NCBI RefSeq assembly: GCF_047495875.1
Contig: NC_092472.1
Location: forward strand, 3,232,349-3,296,348
Direction of reading: 5' to 3'
Origin: Pithys albifrons albifrons
Taxonomy: Eukaryota > Chordata > Aves > Passeriformes > Thamnophilidae
Length of the DNA stretch: 64,000 bases
Shown here: positions 1 to 10,638 of the stretch, piece after piece
Layout of the letters: every line of letters begins with the position of its first letter
Position numbering within the stretch: the stretch's first letter is position 1
Program-made: the position numbers and the translations under genes
The notes under the pieces: model-generated
What the model was told of the DNA's origin: nothing
Seen by the model: only the letters and a program-made list of their open reading frames with translations
Database searches by the model: none

Positions 1-89
1 CATGCAACAAGAAACCAAACTAGTGAACCTGCAGCTTGGCCTTTTGGATTCTGAGCAGCATGATGAGTATATAACATATATATATATAG

Positions 90-121
<32 letters not shown>

Positions 122-1939
122 ATAAAAAAGACACTTTCAGATTGATAAATGTAGTCCAGTCAAGAAATGAGAATTAACAAGACATACCCACTTTCTGACA
201 AGTGTTTCCTCACACACAGCACCCCCAAATCTTTCCTGAAAACGTTCACAGCTCACGTTATTGTCATTGTCCATCATTTGCACACACACCCTGACAAAAT
301 AAAAGATGCACAAACGCTCCTCCTTAACTCAGGTAATATATGACTTCTCATCATGTGTATGTTGCAAAGAAGAGTGATCAGATACTATCAGATATAAAGG
401 CCCACAGTGAGATCCTCACAAAGGGCAAGGCAAGAAGTTAGAACTTGCAGAAATGAAGGTATCATAATATACTCTTCTGCATTATGGCACTTTGACAAGG
501 TACTAATTCAGGTATTTGGCAGGTAATGAATACAGTTTGCTCTTCCAAAAATTCCCATTATAGACTATGTTATAAGTGTGTTATTAAGCTGTAAGACAAG
601 TATTAATGATGATTTACAAACACAGAGGAAGAACATCCCTGGAGCCCCTATACAGATAGAATAACAAGTCTTACAGCCAAAATACTTTGGGAAAGCAAAG
701 GTAACATTACATGGTGATAGAGAAGGATCAAAACATCTCTTGTGCCTCTCAACAGCCCCTCATACCCAGCTTCCACGACCCTCAACTCCAACCTTTCATA
801 AATTGCATGGTGATTTTGATACTTTAAAGTTGCAAGCACATGACATAAAAGAGCCAGTTCCCAGGCTGTTTCTCTTAGACATGCACCACCATCACTCCAT
901 GGAATTCACACAGGTACTTATACATAGATGTAGCAAGAAGTAAGACACATTATTCTGCTCACGAGTGTTATGTGAATAAACCTCAATTTTCTCAAAGGAA
1001 AAGAGAAGCTGTCCTCCAGGAGAGTCTGGGTCAGTGAACGTTTTCATACGGGCACTCACTCCCTTCTTATGTCACTCTCTACACCTTGAATCTCTTTCCT
1101 CCCTCCCTCCCTTGCATGGCTCTTCCCACAGTATTTATTTTCAAGCCAAGGCATATTCAGATCCTTTTCCAATAAGAAGATATTAAAAGAAGGGGAATCA
1201 GCTCAACACAGCTGCCATGTCCTTCCCTTCACATGCAGCAAGCCACTGTCTTTCTAAAACATTAACAATACTCAAAATTATCTTCCATCTTCCAAAGAAG
1301 TAAACAGGCATCATCACAGGCCAGCCCATACCTCTGCCAGGGACACAAAAATAAGACAACGGACAAATGGAAAGGTATTTTTTCTTGTTCATTCGTTACC
1401 ACAGAGACTTGAAAAAGAATGAGCAGAATAAAAAAGATGAGCACAAAAGTTACCCAAGGGGCCATTAACATTCTGTTTGAGAAGAATCTCATCCAATTTT
1501 AAACCACGTGCTGTTGGGAGGACACCTGACTCACCTAACAAAGCACACTTCTATTTCCTAATATAGCAAGAAATCTGCTGCTATAAAAAGAGATAATACT
1601 GAGATAAGATAATAATAGAAGAGATAATAAAGACAAGAACGACGACATCAAAATGCCACAGTGCAAAAAAAGAAGTCAACCCCGTATAAAAATAAGTCCT
1701 CAATAAAGTGAGGCTCTAGCCACGAGCAGACACACCTCTGCTTCCCATACGAATTTGAACGCTGAGCACCAACTCCACGTGCACCTCGTCGCAGCTAGAG
1801 GCAGCATATTTTTGGCACGCTGAATGAAACTTTACCGTACCTGTCAGAAAACCTCACTATACAGAGCCCCGATCACAGCAAACGTCAGGAGAGCAGCAAA
1901 GTAAAACGTCGCGGAGAGGATCTGGCCAGAGGAACTCAC
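1..1939. other. Noncoding region downstream of exon A1 (intron towards the next variable exon)
   Basis: No gene is seen. In gene sense this is the start of the long A1 intron. It holds a TA/ATGT microsatellite near 75-124. The stretch at about 360-560 resembles 28010-28200 and 42600-42790, and about 640-920 resembles 14830-15130 and 28290-28560. It is therefore the A-proximal end of another copy of the intergenic block, which predicts a further variable exon beyond position 1. Confidence 0.7.
75..124. repeat. TA / ATGT microsatellite
   Basis: An alternating TA run passes into about eight ATGT/TATG tetranucleotides. It is a simple repeat with no sign of function. Confidence 0.9.
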
Positions 1940-4387
1940 CGGAAGAGGGTCGGGGTCTGTGCGGAGACCGCCGGCAGGATACTCCTCCCCGAGCAGCGGC
2001 GCGGGCTCGTCGGGCGGGGGCCGGGCCGGGAGAGTGTCGCAGCAGCTGCCGCCCGAGAAGCGGAGGTGGCTCTTACGCGAGTCAGCCGTGAGAGACACCT
2101 CGTGCGAGTAGGAGTGCAGGAAGGCGCGGACGCCGTCGATGCCCACGAAGTGCGTGGCCGGCACGCCGCGCAAGGCCCCGCTGGACTCGGCCAGCAGCTG
2201 CTGTTGCGAGCGGCGCCAGCGCCTGAGGCGCAGCGCCAGCAGCAGTAGCAGGAAGGCAAGGAAGAGGCAGGAGACGGCGGCCACGGCCAGCACGAGCCAG
2301 CGCGTCAGGCTCTCGGCCGGTTCGCCGGACGCCGCCGCGTCGGCCGAGCTGCCCAGCTCGGCCAGCAGCTCGGCCACACTGTCGGCCAGCAGCACGGTGA
2401 GCGTGGCCGTGGCCGACAGCGCCGGCCGGCCGTGGTCCTTGACCAGCACCACCAGGCTGTGGCGCGCCGCGTCGCGGGCGAGCGGGAAGCGCGCCGTGCG
2501 CACCTCGCCGCTGTGCAGCCCCAGGCGGAAAAGCCCCGGCTCCGTGGCCTTGGCCAGCTCGTAGGACAGCCAGGCGTTCTGCCCCGCGTCCGCGTCCACC
2601 GCCACCACCTTGGCCACCAGCGCGCCGGGCTCGGACGAGCGCGGCGCCAGCTCCACGCCCGCCCAGCCCGCACCCGCCGGTGGAGGAGGAGGCGGGTAGA
2701 GCACCTGCGGCGCGTTGTCGTTCTCATCCACGATCAGCAGCCGCACCGACACGTTGCTGCTCAGCGCCGGCGAGCCGCCGTCCTCCGCCCACACCCACAG
2801 CTCCACCTCGCGCACCTCCTCGTAGTCGAAGGAGCGCAGCGCGTATAGCGCGCCCGTCTCCGCCTGCACTGATACGTACGACGACAGCGGCAAGCCCCCC
2901 ACTCGCCCCTCCGACAGCCGGTAGCGCACGCGCGCGTTCTGCCCCCAGTCCGCGTCCGTCGCCCTCACCCTCAGCACCAGCGCTCCCGCCGCGTTGTTCT
3001 CGGCCAGCCGCGCGCTGTAGCGCTCCTGCGTGAACACTGGTGCGTTGTCGTTCACATCAAGTACCCGCATTGACAGCACGGCGCTGCTCTGCAGGGATGG
3101 CGACCCTCCATCGGCCGCCCTAACCGTCAGGTTGTACTCCAACTCCTTTTCCCGGTCCAGCTCTCTCGCCGTCACCACGCGGTAGTAGTCCTCATATGAC
3201 TTCTCCAGCCGGAACGGGACACCTCCATCCAGCGAGCAGTGTACCTCGCCATTAGTTCCTGAATCACGGTCCTGTACGTGCAGCAAGGCCACCACCGTCC
3301 CCGATGGGGTATCCTCCGAAATCTCGCCCACCGCTGAGGATATTGTGACTTCGGGTGCATTGTCGTTGACATCTGTCACAGTGATTACGACTTTTGATGT
3401 GTGAGAAAGGTCCCCACCGTCACGTGCCTGCACCTCCAGTTCATGGGAGGAAATTTTCTCGCAATCCAAATAGTCCCTAAGGACTATTTCTCCTGTCTCA
3501 GAGTCCAGATGAAAAAGTTCTGACTGCCGGTCCGAAATTTTATGGAAAATGTATTTTACGTGCCCATTCAAGGCCTCATCAGCGTCGGTGGCCCTAACAG
3601 TGACGAGGACAGAGCCCACAGGAACGTCCTCCGGCACACGCACCGTGTACTCTGACTGGCTGAACACGGGCGCGTTGTCGTTTGCATCCAGCACCGTCAC
3701 GCGGATCCGCGCCGTGCCCGTCCGTGCCGGATCGCCACTGTCACTCGCTCTCAGCACCAGCTCGTGAAATGCCGTCTCCTCTCTGTCCAGCGCCTTGGCC
3801 AGCACCAGCTCGGGACGCTGATCCCCACCGGGGCCCGCCTGCACGGCTAGCGAGAAGTGCTTGTCTCCGTTCAGTTCGTAGGTCAGCAGAGAATTCCTTC
3901 CCGAGTCCGGATCGTGAGCCCTGACCAGGGGAAACCGCGACCCTGGGGCTGTCGTCTCGCTTATTCTCTGCTCCATCTCAATGTCCTTGAAGGTGGGGGC
4001 GTTGTCGTTAATGTCCGTGATTTCCACTTCGATTCCGTAAACCTTCATTTCCGCCTCCGCTATCAACTCACAACGGAGGACGCACTGCTGCACACTCTCG
4101 CACAGATTTTCCCTGTCGATCCGCTCTGCCGTCACCAAATGTCCAGTCTTCCCGTGCAGAGAGAAATATCGCGTCCTATCTTTATATAAGATGCGGACTC
4201 CGTGGTCTCGGAGCGCCGGCAGCTGCAGCCCCAGGTCCTTTGCCACGTCGCCCACGAACGAGCCCTTGGGCATCTCCTCGGGCACCGAGTAGCGCAGCTG
4301 CCCCCACGCCGACTCCCACGCCGCCAGCAGGACGACCCACAGCAGGACTCGCTGCCGCCTGCCCCAGCGCCTCCCCGCCGTGGACAT
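1940..4387 (-). CDS. PCDHGA: Protocadherin gamma A-type variable exon (local name A1)
   Basis: 816 codons. Clustered protocadherins are neuronal surface proteins that pair homophilically in trans through EC1-EC4 and in cis through EC6. Visible parts: signal peptide about 1-29 (Arg-rich, then a hydrophobic core); EC1 30-133, EC2 134-242, EC3 243-347, EC4 348-452, EC5 453-563, EC6 about 570-675, with linkers of the DINDNAP/DANDNAP/DVNDNAP/DENDNAP type that bind calcium; TM about 697-719; tail with YSHEVSLTADSRKSHLRF, the A-subfamily signature. The exon ends CCG|GTGAGT, phase 0, to join the constant exons outside the window. ATG 4387 is chosen because it heads the conserved MxxAGRRW signal peptide found in all five A exons. 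An in-frame ATG at 4540, also downstream of the CSE, would add 51 residues. The tail has two extra Gln after the TM compared with its siblings. The gene number within the A subfamily is not assigned. Confidence 0.95.
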
Positions 4388-4572
4388 CTCGGCCGCGGCA
4401 CCGCCTGTACCGCAAAACTGCCGACCGGCGATCTGGCTCACAGTCGTGCTCCGGCTCGCCTCTCTCGGCCGCTGCCGCCGGCCTCTCCGCCTCTCCCCAG
4501 CACGGCTCCACGCTGCGGGAACAATCGCCGAGCCAGGCATCCAGCGATCTATTGAGCGAGTCGGTCCGCAGC

Positions 4573-4644
4573 GGGCGGGGCTGCAGCGCTCCGACCTTTC
4601 TCTCGGCCAACAGCGGCGCCCGCAGCCTCCTCCCGGCACTGCAG
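4573..4644 (-). promoter_or_regulatory. Promoter block of A1: CSE and GC box
   Basis: Plus-strand CCAACAGCGGCGCCCG at 4607-4622 reads CGGGCGCCGCTGTTGG in gene sense and contains the CGCT core of the protocadherin CSE. It is followed in gene sense by GC box GGGCGGGGC (4573-4581) and preceded by a shared CTGCAG. The CSE lies 220 bp before the ATG. In mammals the CSE is bound by CTCF; that role is inferred here. This copy reads GGCCAAC where the other A copies read GGTCAAC or AGTCAAC. Confidence 0.8.
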
Positions 4645-5964
4645 GCACCGAGCGCTGTCGAGCGCTGTCCGCCCCGGGGACGGCACAGTGGGCGCAGAGA
4701 TGTGGGGTTCCGCTCAGCGGGCACCTCCTGGCTCGACTGCTTTCCAACCGATCTCTGATCACGACCGGGAGAAAGACAGAGGCGTCCCGTGTTTGTGCTT
4801 TTTCTACCGCTCGGGAATAGTCACTTACTAATCTTAAATAAAAAAATTCTCTTAATTTGACGTGCATAGTATTATGACCCTTTTCTCGCTCACGATTTTT
4901 TGTAGCTATTGAATACAGAAAAGCTAACGGAATCTGAAATAGGAAACGTGATATTCAGCTCCTTCCCTGGAGAGCCACAGCTACCAGGCTCATTAACACA
5001 TATTTACTTGAAGTATTGCGGTTTGTATGGAACACGGTCTAAATCAACTACTACACAAACATTGACTAGAATCAGACATTTTAAGGCGGAAGAAAGTGGG
5101 GTCCACCCACTGAAACTGAGACCCTAAATATCCCAGTCCCTTACAGCTCTGAAAGAGGTGTTTTTCTCAACCACCTGCCAGGCGGTTTTGTCTCTCTCTG
5201 TACAAATACCATCCTGAGAATACAATAGAGTACAGGAATCTCCCCTACTGCCCGAAAATCATTCTCTCAGACACCGTTTTCAGGTTCTAAGTCACTTGAT
5301 CACTCCCCGCATGTGTACTATAGTTACACATGAGCATGGAGCATCGATATTGAACCTGGCCAGAGGCATCTGCTCGTCTTCCCTTAAAGTGTAGGGAAAG
5401 TGCTTGGCAGTAAAGCAAGAAGAAGAACTACACCTGTCTCGTCTCCTATGCTGTTTCTATGGACTTCAACAGCAAAATGTGGTTGATTGTGGTCCTATAG
5501 CAGTTACGTTGCTCCCGTTTGTTTTCTTACGAATATATTTTCATGACAGCCGTCTATTCTCTACTGATAGGCCAAAAAGCTTATGGCCTCTATGTTTGCA
5601 CATGTTTACACATACACAGTAATTTCTAAAGCTTGAACGAAGAAAGGCAATCTGAAGAAGAAATGTCAAAAGCCGGACGTCCACATTATTTTTTGTAATG
5701 CAAGGTCACTAATTTACGGCGTTGGAGACAAATGAATCAAAGGAGAGCAGTAATCACTATCTCTCAGGTGAACTAGAAGCTGCTAACACCAAAGAGTCAA
5801 AGGCCAAGGCTGGCTGCTAGACATGCATGGAAGGGGGATACCGTAATTCATTCCCTTCCGGACAAAAGAACCTTAGTAACATGACCTGAGAAAATCGAAA
5901 GGCAAAGGATCCAACGGCTCGTAAAAGCTCAAGGAGAACAACGGGAGAGCACAAACTTACAGAC
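4645..5964. other. Intergenic gap A1 to B1
   Basis: No gene seen. It is AT-richer than the exons. It holds a conserved element at 5031-5102 (shared with the A3, A4 and A5 upstream gaps) and, at about 5690-5728, a second short element shared with the gaps next to the B4 and B5 donors. Confidence 0.65.
5031..5102. other. Conserved noncoding element upstream of A1
   Basis: It begins ACACGGTCTAAAT and includes ATTGACTAGAATCAGACAT and AAGGCGGAAGAAAG. Recognisable copies lie at 32047-32117, 46250-46327 and 60760-60832, each about 310-490 bp upstream of the CSE of an A exon. It may be only residual block homology, or a regulatory element. Confidence 0.5.
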
Positions 5965-8424
5965 CTGCGTTGTGTCCTGGTCGCTGGGCGGTTCTCCCTC
6001 CACCGCGGTGCTGTTCAGGCTCGGCTTCTCACACGACTCCCCGCCCAGAAGTTCCTCCGCGGACACGATGGACAGCGGAGGCAGCGGCCAAGCGGCCTCG
6101 GGCATGGCTCGAGGCGGCGCCGCCACGCACAGGTTGTAGGAGTAGGGCAAGGTGCCCTCGCAGAAGTCGGCCGGGAAGGCGGCGCCGGGCACAGAGAAGC
6201 GCTGCGCGCCCAGGCAGCGCAGCACGGCGGGCGGCCCGGCCCGGCGCAGCCGCGCCAGCACGGCCAGCGCCACGCTGAGCAGGAAGAGCGCCGAGAGCAG
6301 CGCCAGCGCCAGCACCAGGTAGAACTGCAGCGTGGCCGGCGCGTCGGCGCCCGCCGGCCGCTCGCTCAGCTCCGGCAGCGCCTCGTGCAAGCTGTCGGCC
6401 AGCACCACGTGCAGCGTGGCCGTGGCCGACAGCGCCGGCTGCCCGTGGTCCTTGACGAGAGCCACGAGCCGCTGCTTGGCCGCGTCCTTGTCGGACACGG
6501 CCCGCGCCGTGCGCACCTCGCCGCTGTGCAGTCCCAGGCGGAAGAGCGCCGGCTCCGACGTCTGCAGCAGCTCGTAGGACAGCCAGGCGTTGCGCCCCGC
6601 GTCCGCGTCCACCGCCACCACCTTGGCCACCAGGTAGCCGGCCTCGGCCGACCGCGGCACCACCTCGAAAGCCGGCGGCACTGGAGGTGCTCCTGGGGCC
6701 GCTCCCGCGGCCGGCCACAGCACCCTCGGCGCGTTGTCGTTTTGGTCGAGCACGAAGACGCGCACCGTGGCCGTGGAGCTGCGCGCCGGCGTCCCGCCGT
6801 CCTGCGCCCGCACGGCCACCGAGAACTCGCGACACTGCTCGTAGTCGAAGGAGCGCTGCGCGTACACGGCGCCGCTCCGCGCCTCCACCGACACGAGCGG
6901 CGCCGCGCCCGCCGCGCCCGCGCTGCCGCCCGCCAGCCAGTAGCTCACGCGCCCGTTGGTCCCCGCGTCCAAGTCCCGCGCGCTCACGCGCAGCACCAGC
7001 GCGCCCGCCGCGTTGTTCTCCGGCACGTACGCGCTGTACTCCGCCTCCTCGAACACGGGCGCGTTGTCGTTCACGTCCGACACCTCCAGCACCAGCTCCG
7101 TGCTGCTCGACAGCGCCGGGCTGCCCCGGTCCCTGGCCACCACCGTCACTCGGTGCTCGGCCGCCTGCTCGCGGTCCAGTGCGCTCGCCGTCACCACTTT
7201 GTACGAGCCACTCGAAGACGCCAGGATGGACAGCGGCGCCTCTCCCGACAGCTCACACGTCACCTGTCCGTTCTCGCCGGAGTCCTTGTCCCGCACTTTC
7301 AGGAGGGCCACCACTGTGCCGACCGGAGCGTCCTCGGGGACGGGGCTCGAAAGAGACAGAAGTGTAATCTCAGGGGCATTGTCGTTCTCGTCTGTGACAT
7401 CTATTTGAACCTTGCAGCGAGCCACCAGACCGCCTCCGTCACTCGCCGCCAGTCCAAAAATATATTTACTCTTCTCCTCGAAGTCGAGGGCACCCACAGT
7501 CCTGACCTCGCCGCTCTCGCTGTCAACACTGAACAATGCACGGATGACGACCGGGACGTTACTGAAGGAGTAGGAGACTTGCCCGTTGGACCCCAGGTCC
7601 GCATCTGTAGCCCGCACCTGCAGTACCAAAGACCCCGCCGGCACATTCTCAGCCACTCGCGCCTCGTAGACGCTTTTGCTAAACACAGGTGGGTTGTCGT
7701 TCGCGTCCGTCACGTTGATACGAACCTGAACAGTCCCGGATCTCATGGGGTCCCCGCCATCCAGTGCCGTCACTACCAGTTCAAATGAGCTCAGCTTCTC
7801 CCGATCCAAGGCTCTCTCCAGCACTATTTCTGGCTGCTGGCTTCCATCGGGAGTCTCTTTCATGGCCAGACTGAAGGACGGGTTGCTGGTGAGCTGGTAA
7901 GTCAGCAGCGAATTGCTGCCCACATCTGCGTCTCGGGCCATCTCCAGTGGAAAATGAGTACCGGGCGTACTCCATTCACCGATCTCGAGTTCCAGAGCAG
8001 CCTTGCTGAAGGTCGGGGAGTTGTCGTTCACGTCCTGGATGGCCACTTCGACGTCGAAAACATTGAGCGGGTTGTGCACCAGCGCCTCGAAGCTGATAGA
8101 GCAGAATGCCGACTCGCCGCACAGCTCTTCTCGGTCCAGCCTCTCGTTCACGTACAGGTTCCCGCTTTCTTCGCTCACGGTGAAGTATTGCTTGTCCGCA
8201 CTCAGTCGCAGCTTGCGCGCCAGCAGCTCGTCCGGGCTGAGCCCCAGATCCCGCGCCAGCGGCCCCACCAGCGAACCTCTGGCCAGCTCCTCGTGGATGG
8301 TGTAGCGGAGCCGCTCCGCCGCCGCCCGGCAGCACAGGCACAGCAGCACAGCGGGCAGCAGCAGCAGCAGCAGCGCTCTGCCGCCTGCCGGCCCGCGGCT
8401 CTGTCTCCACCTGCCCGCTGCCAT
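5965..8424 (-). CDS. PCDHGB: Protocadherin gamma B-type variable exon (local name B1)
   Basis: 820 codons. Signal peptide about 1-35 with a Leu-rich core after MAAGRWRQ; mature start near ERLRYTIHEELARGSLVG. EC1 about 37-139 (ends DVNDNSPTF), EC2 140-248 (DANDNPPVF), EC3 249-353 (DENDNAPEI), EC4 354-458, EC5 459-567 (DQNDNAP), EC6 about 580-690, TM about 700-726. The tail contains FCEGTLPYSYNLCVA, the B-subfamily signature. The exon ends CAG|GTCTGTAAGT; phase 0 matches the A exons, so the first GT is taken as donor although GTAAGT lies four bases on. ATG 8424 is the first in-frame ATG downstream of the CSE and heads the signal peptide conserved in the other B exons. EC1-EC2 are closest to B4; EC3 is unlike that of B2-B4. 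Confidence 0.95.
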
Positions 8425-8681
8425 TGTCGGCAGGGCTCGCTGCGCTCTGCCGGCTCCTGCCGCTGCCCGGCCTCCCTTCCAGCCGCTCTGCGCAGCGAGT
8501 GCAGGGGTTGCCGGAGCGCAGGTGGGCCGGCGCCGGCTCGTAGGTCGCTGCTGCCCGCGCCGCCTGTCGCCTGTGCTGCCCGTGCCGCTGCCGCTGTGGC
8601 CGGCGCCGGCCGAGCGAGCAGCCTGCGGGGCCAGGACGCTGCGGCGGCGGCGGCTGCGACTCCAGCGCCGCTCGGCGGCGG

Positions 8682-8720
8682 CCAACAGCGGCACCCGGAG
8701 GCGCCGCGACGCCACTGCAG
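8682..8720 (-). promoter_or_regulatory. Promoter CSE of B1
   Basis: Plus-strand CCAACAGCGGCACCCG at 8682-8697 reads CGGGTGCCGCTGTTGG in gene sense, with the CGCT core, 258 bp before the ATG. A CTGCAG lies at 8715-8720, as at the A promoters. The A and B cores differ by one base (GCC to ACC on plus). The surrounding sequence is extremely GC-rich. Confidence 0.8.
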
Positions 8721-9238
8721 CCGCCGGATGGCCGCGCTCCGGGGGCCCGACTTTGGGCTCCAAGGAGGGGCTGCTGTGGCTGTGGGGGTCTTTCCTTGAT
8801 TCCAATCAGGAAGCACAGGTGCTCTTGCCTAATGCGGAGCGGTGAAGCTAATGATTACAGCAACAACTGCCGTTTCATACAGAAAACTGTTTTGTAACTG
8901 CAGTAGAGATTTAAATTACCATGAGATGGTGCTACAGAATTTTACATCGCTGGGCCTGAGCTAGAATGAAAACTGAGAAGGAAATTTTCCAGAGGAACAA
9001 GGAGATTCCCTCTTGCACAGTCAGAGAATTGAAGGCCTGAGTCTAGCTTGCAAGAAGGACAAGAGAGAGGCAGAAGGAAATCCTGCAATTTTCAGCTATG
9101 CCTCATTCAGCCTTTCCAAACCTGATCTTTCAGTTTATGCCAAAACTGCAAATGTTTCATCTTCCTTCCCATATATGACAGCCCATGCAAAAGTGAATTT
9201 CTTGTCACTATAAAAGGCTCTGAGTTTCATTCTGATTT

Positions 9239-9552
9239 TATCATCATCACAATTTTGCTTCTGGAATGAAGATTTGGGAAGGGCTTTACCCACGTGGGTG
9301 TACCCTTTCAGCCTGCACAGTGGATTTTTTAGATGAGGCACAGCATGCATGAAACTGATTCCTCCCTTTAATTCCTAAGGTTCATCTGCCGCAGCAGGGC
9401 GAGCTTGGACGGTGACAATGAAGTTCTCATGACTAGAACCTATAGCATCCGGTATTCCCAGGAGGTCTCCCATCCAAGTACTAACTCGGCCCGACCCCAC
9501 TTAGCTTCCGAGATCTGATGGGATCAGGCATCAGGCTGACCTTGAACTCACT
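9239..9552 (-). mobile_element. 5S-rRNA-derived SINE-like retroposon, copy 1
   Basis: The minus strand gives a 5S rRNA-like head (about 9437-9535) with ATCTCGGAAGCTAAG and GTACTTGGATGGGAGACC, i.e. the internal Pol III control region nearly intact. A non-5S body of about 180 bp follows and is roughly 80% alike (by eye) in copy 2. The 3' end has a short imperfect hairpin and an ATG-rich tail. A perfect 14-bp direct repeat TTTCATTCTGATTT flanks it (9225-9238 and 9553-9566), the mark of target-primed insertion. There is no T-run straight after the 5S part, so it is not a normal 5S gene. Confidence 0.8.
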
Positions 9553-10638
9553 TTTCATTCTGATTTAGAACAGTGATAAAAATCTTACGGGGAAATATGA
9601 AGGCCAAAGGTAGTGGACCTGAACTTGGGGCAATATCACTGTCTATACCTCAGTGAAAAACAAAACTGCACATCATCACACATATTCCTCTTCTGTCTAT
9701 AACCCCCCCCCCAACTTTTATGCTCTTGAGGCAAATTCTGAACTCCAAGGCCTGCCATTAGATCTGATTTCACATTTCTACTGTTTTGATTTTGGGAGCT
9801 TCTACATGAAAGTTGTATAAACTGGCCAACTGAGATGTCTAAGGATAATACAAACAGCTGTAAGCTTTTCAATAATTTTTAATGATTAATATAAAACACC
9901 CAAGCCTCCATCTGACTATTCATGGACTGGTACATCAGCTCTGTGATTTTCATTTCCTTTGCCATAATTCTGCCTTAAAATCTGCTCCCCATAGCTCATA
10001 CAAGGTCACAAAAGCCTCAACATGTAAGCTGGATAAGATGCACTGATTTGAAAGGGCTATGAGGTCTCTCTTGACTGGATTGAATGACTTTACTAAGCCT
10101 CAGATAATGCCACTTTTCAAAACAACAAAAACCCTTGACATTAATAAAACAGAGAAGCCAAATCAAACACTTCCCACTCTCCCACGTGGGGCTGACTATT
10201 CTCTATTATGACACTTCCAGGCCTGTACCTGGAAATCACAGAGCAGCACACACTCGTGCAGTGCTAAGAGACTCAAGAACAGTCCACTGGTAAGTGGTAT
10301 TGACAATTAATGCTGTCTATATACAGTATAGTCTGTAGCATGTTCCAGAGATTCTCAAAGGAGGTTCAGAGCTGATGTCTGCTATGCAATAATGCTCTTT
10401 CATCTGGTTTAATGCTTGTTGCATACTTAGAGTCAGCAATGGGTAGAGCTGTTTGCATGTGCTCTCCCCAGGGCCTTCTTGCAAAGCAGAAGCTCCAATT
10501 TATCACTAATTTCTTATTATTAATAAACAGAACCAAAATCCGTGGCTGGCCCAAAAGAGATAAATACTGGACTTCTGGAATGTGTAGGTAATTTGCCACA
10601 TCTCTGCCTTGAAAAATGATCTCCCAGAGCACTTGAAA

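Noticed and set aside
4388..4867. 1007-residue version of A1 starting at ATG 4867
   Set aside because: That ATG lies upstream of the CSE and GC box, so it should not be in the transcript, and the extension lacks cadherin or signal-peptide character.
6029..6835. Minus-strand second-frame ORFs inside exons with Gly/Ala/Arg-rich products (also 28751-29722, 34011-35282, 48008-49138)
   Set aside because: They are out-of-frame shadows of the cadherin frame in very GC-rich DNA. Conservation follows the main frame.
9437..9535. Functional 5S rRNA gene
   Set aside because: The 5' third is diverged, there is no terminator T-run at the 3' end, and it sits inside a retroposon with target duplications.
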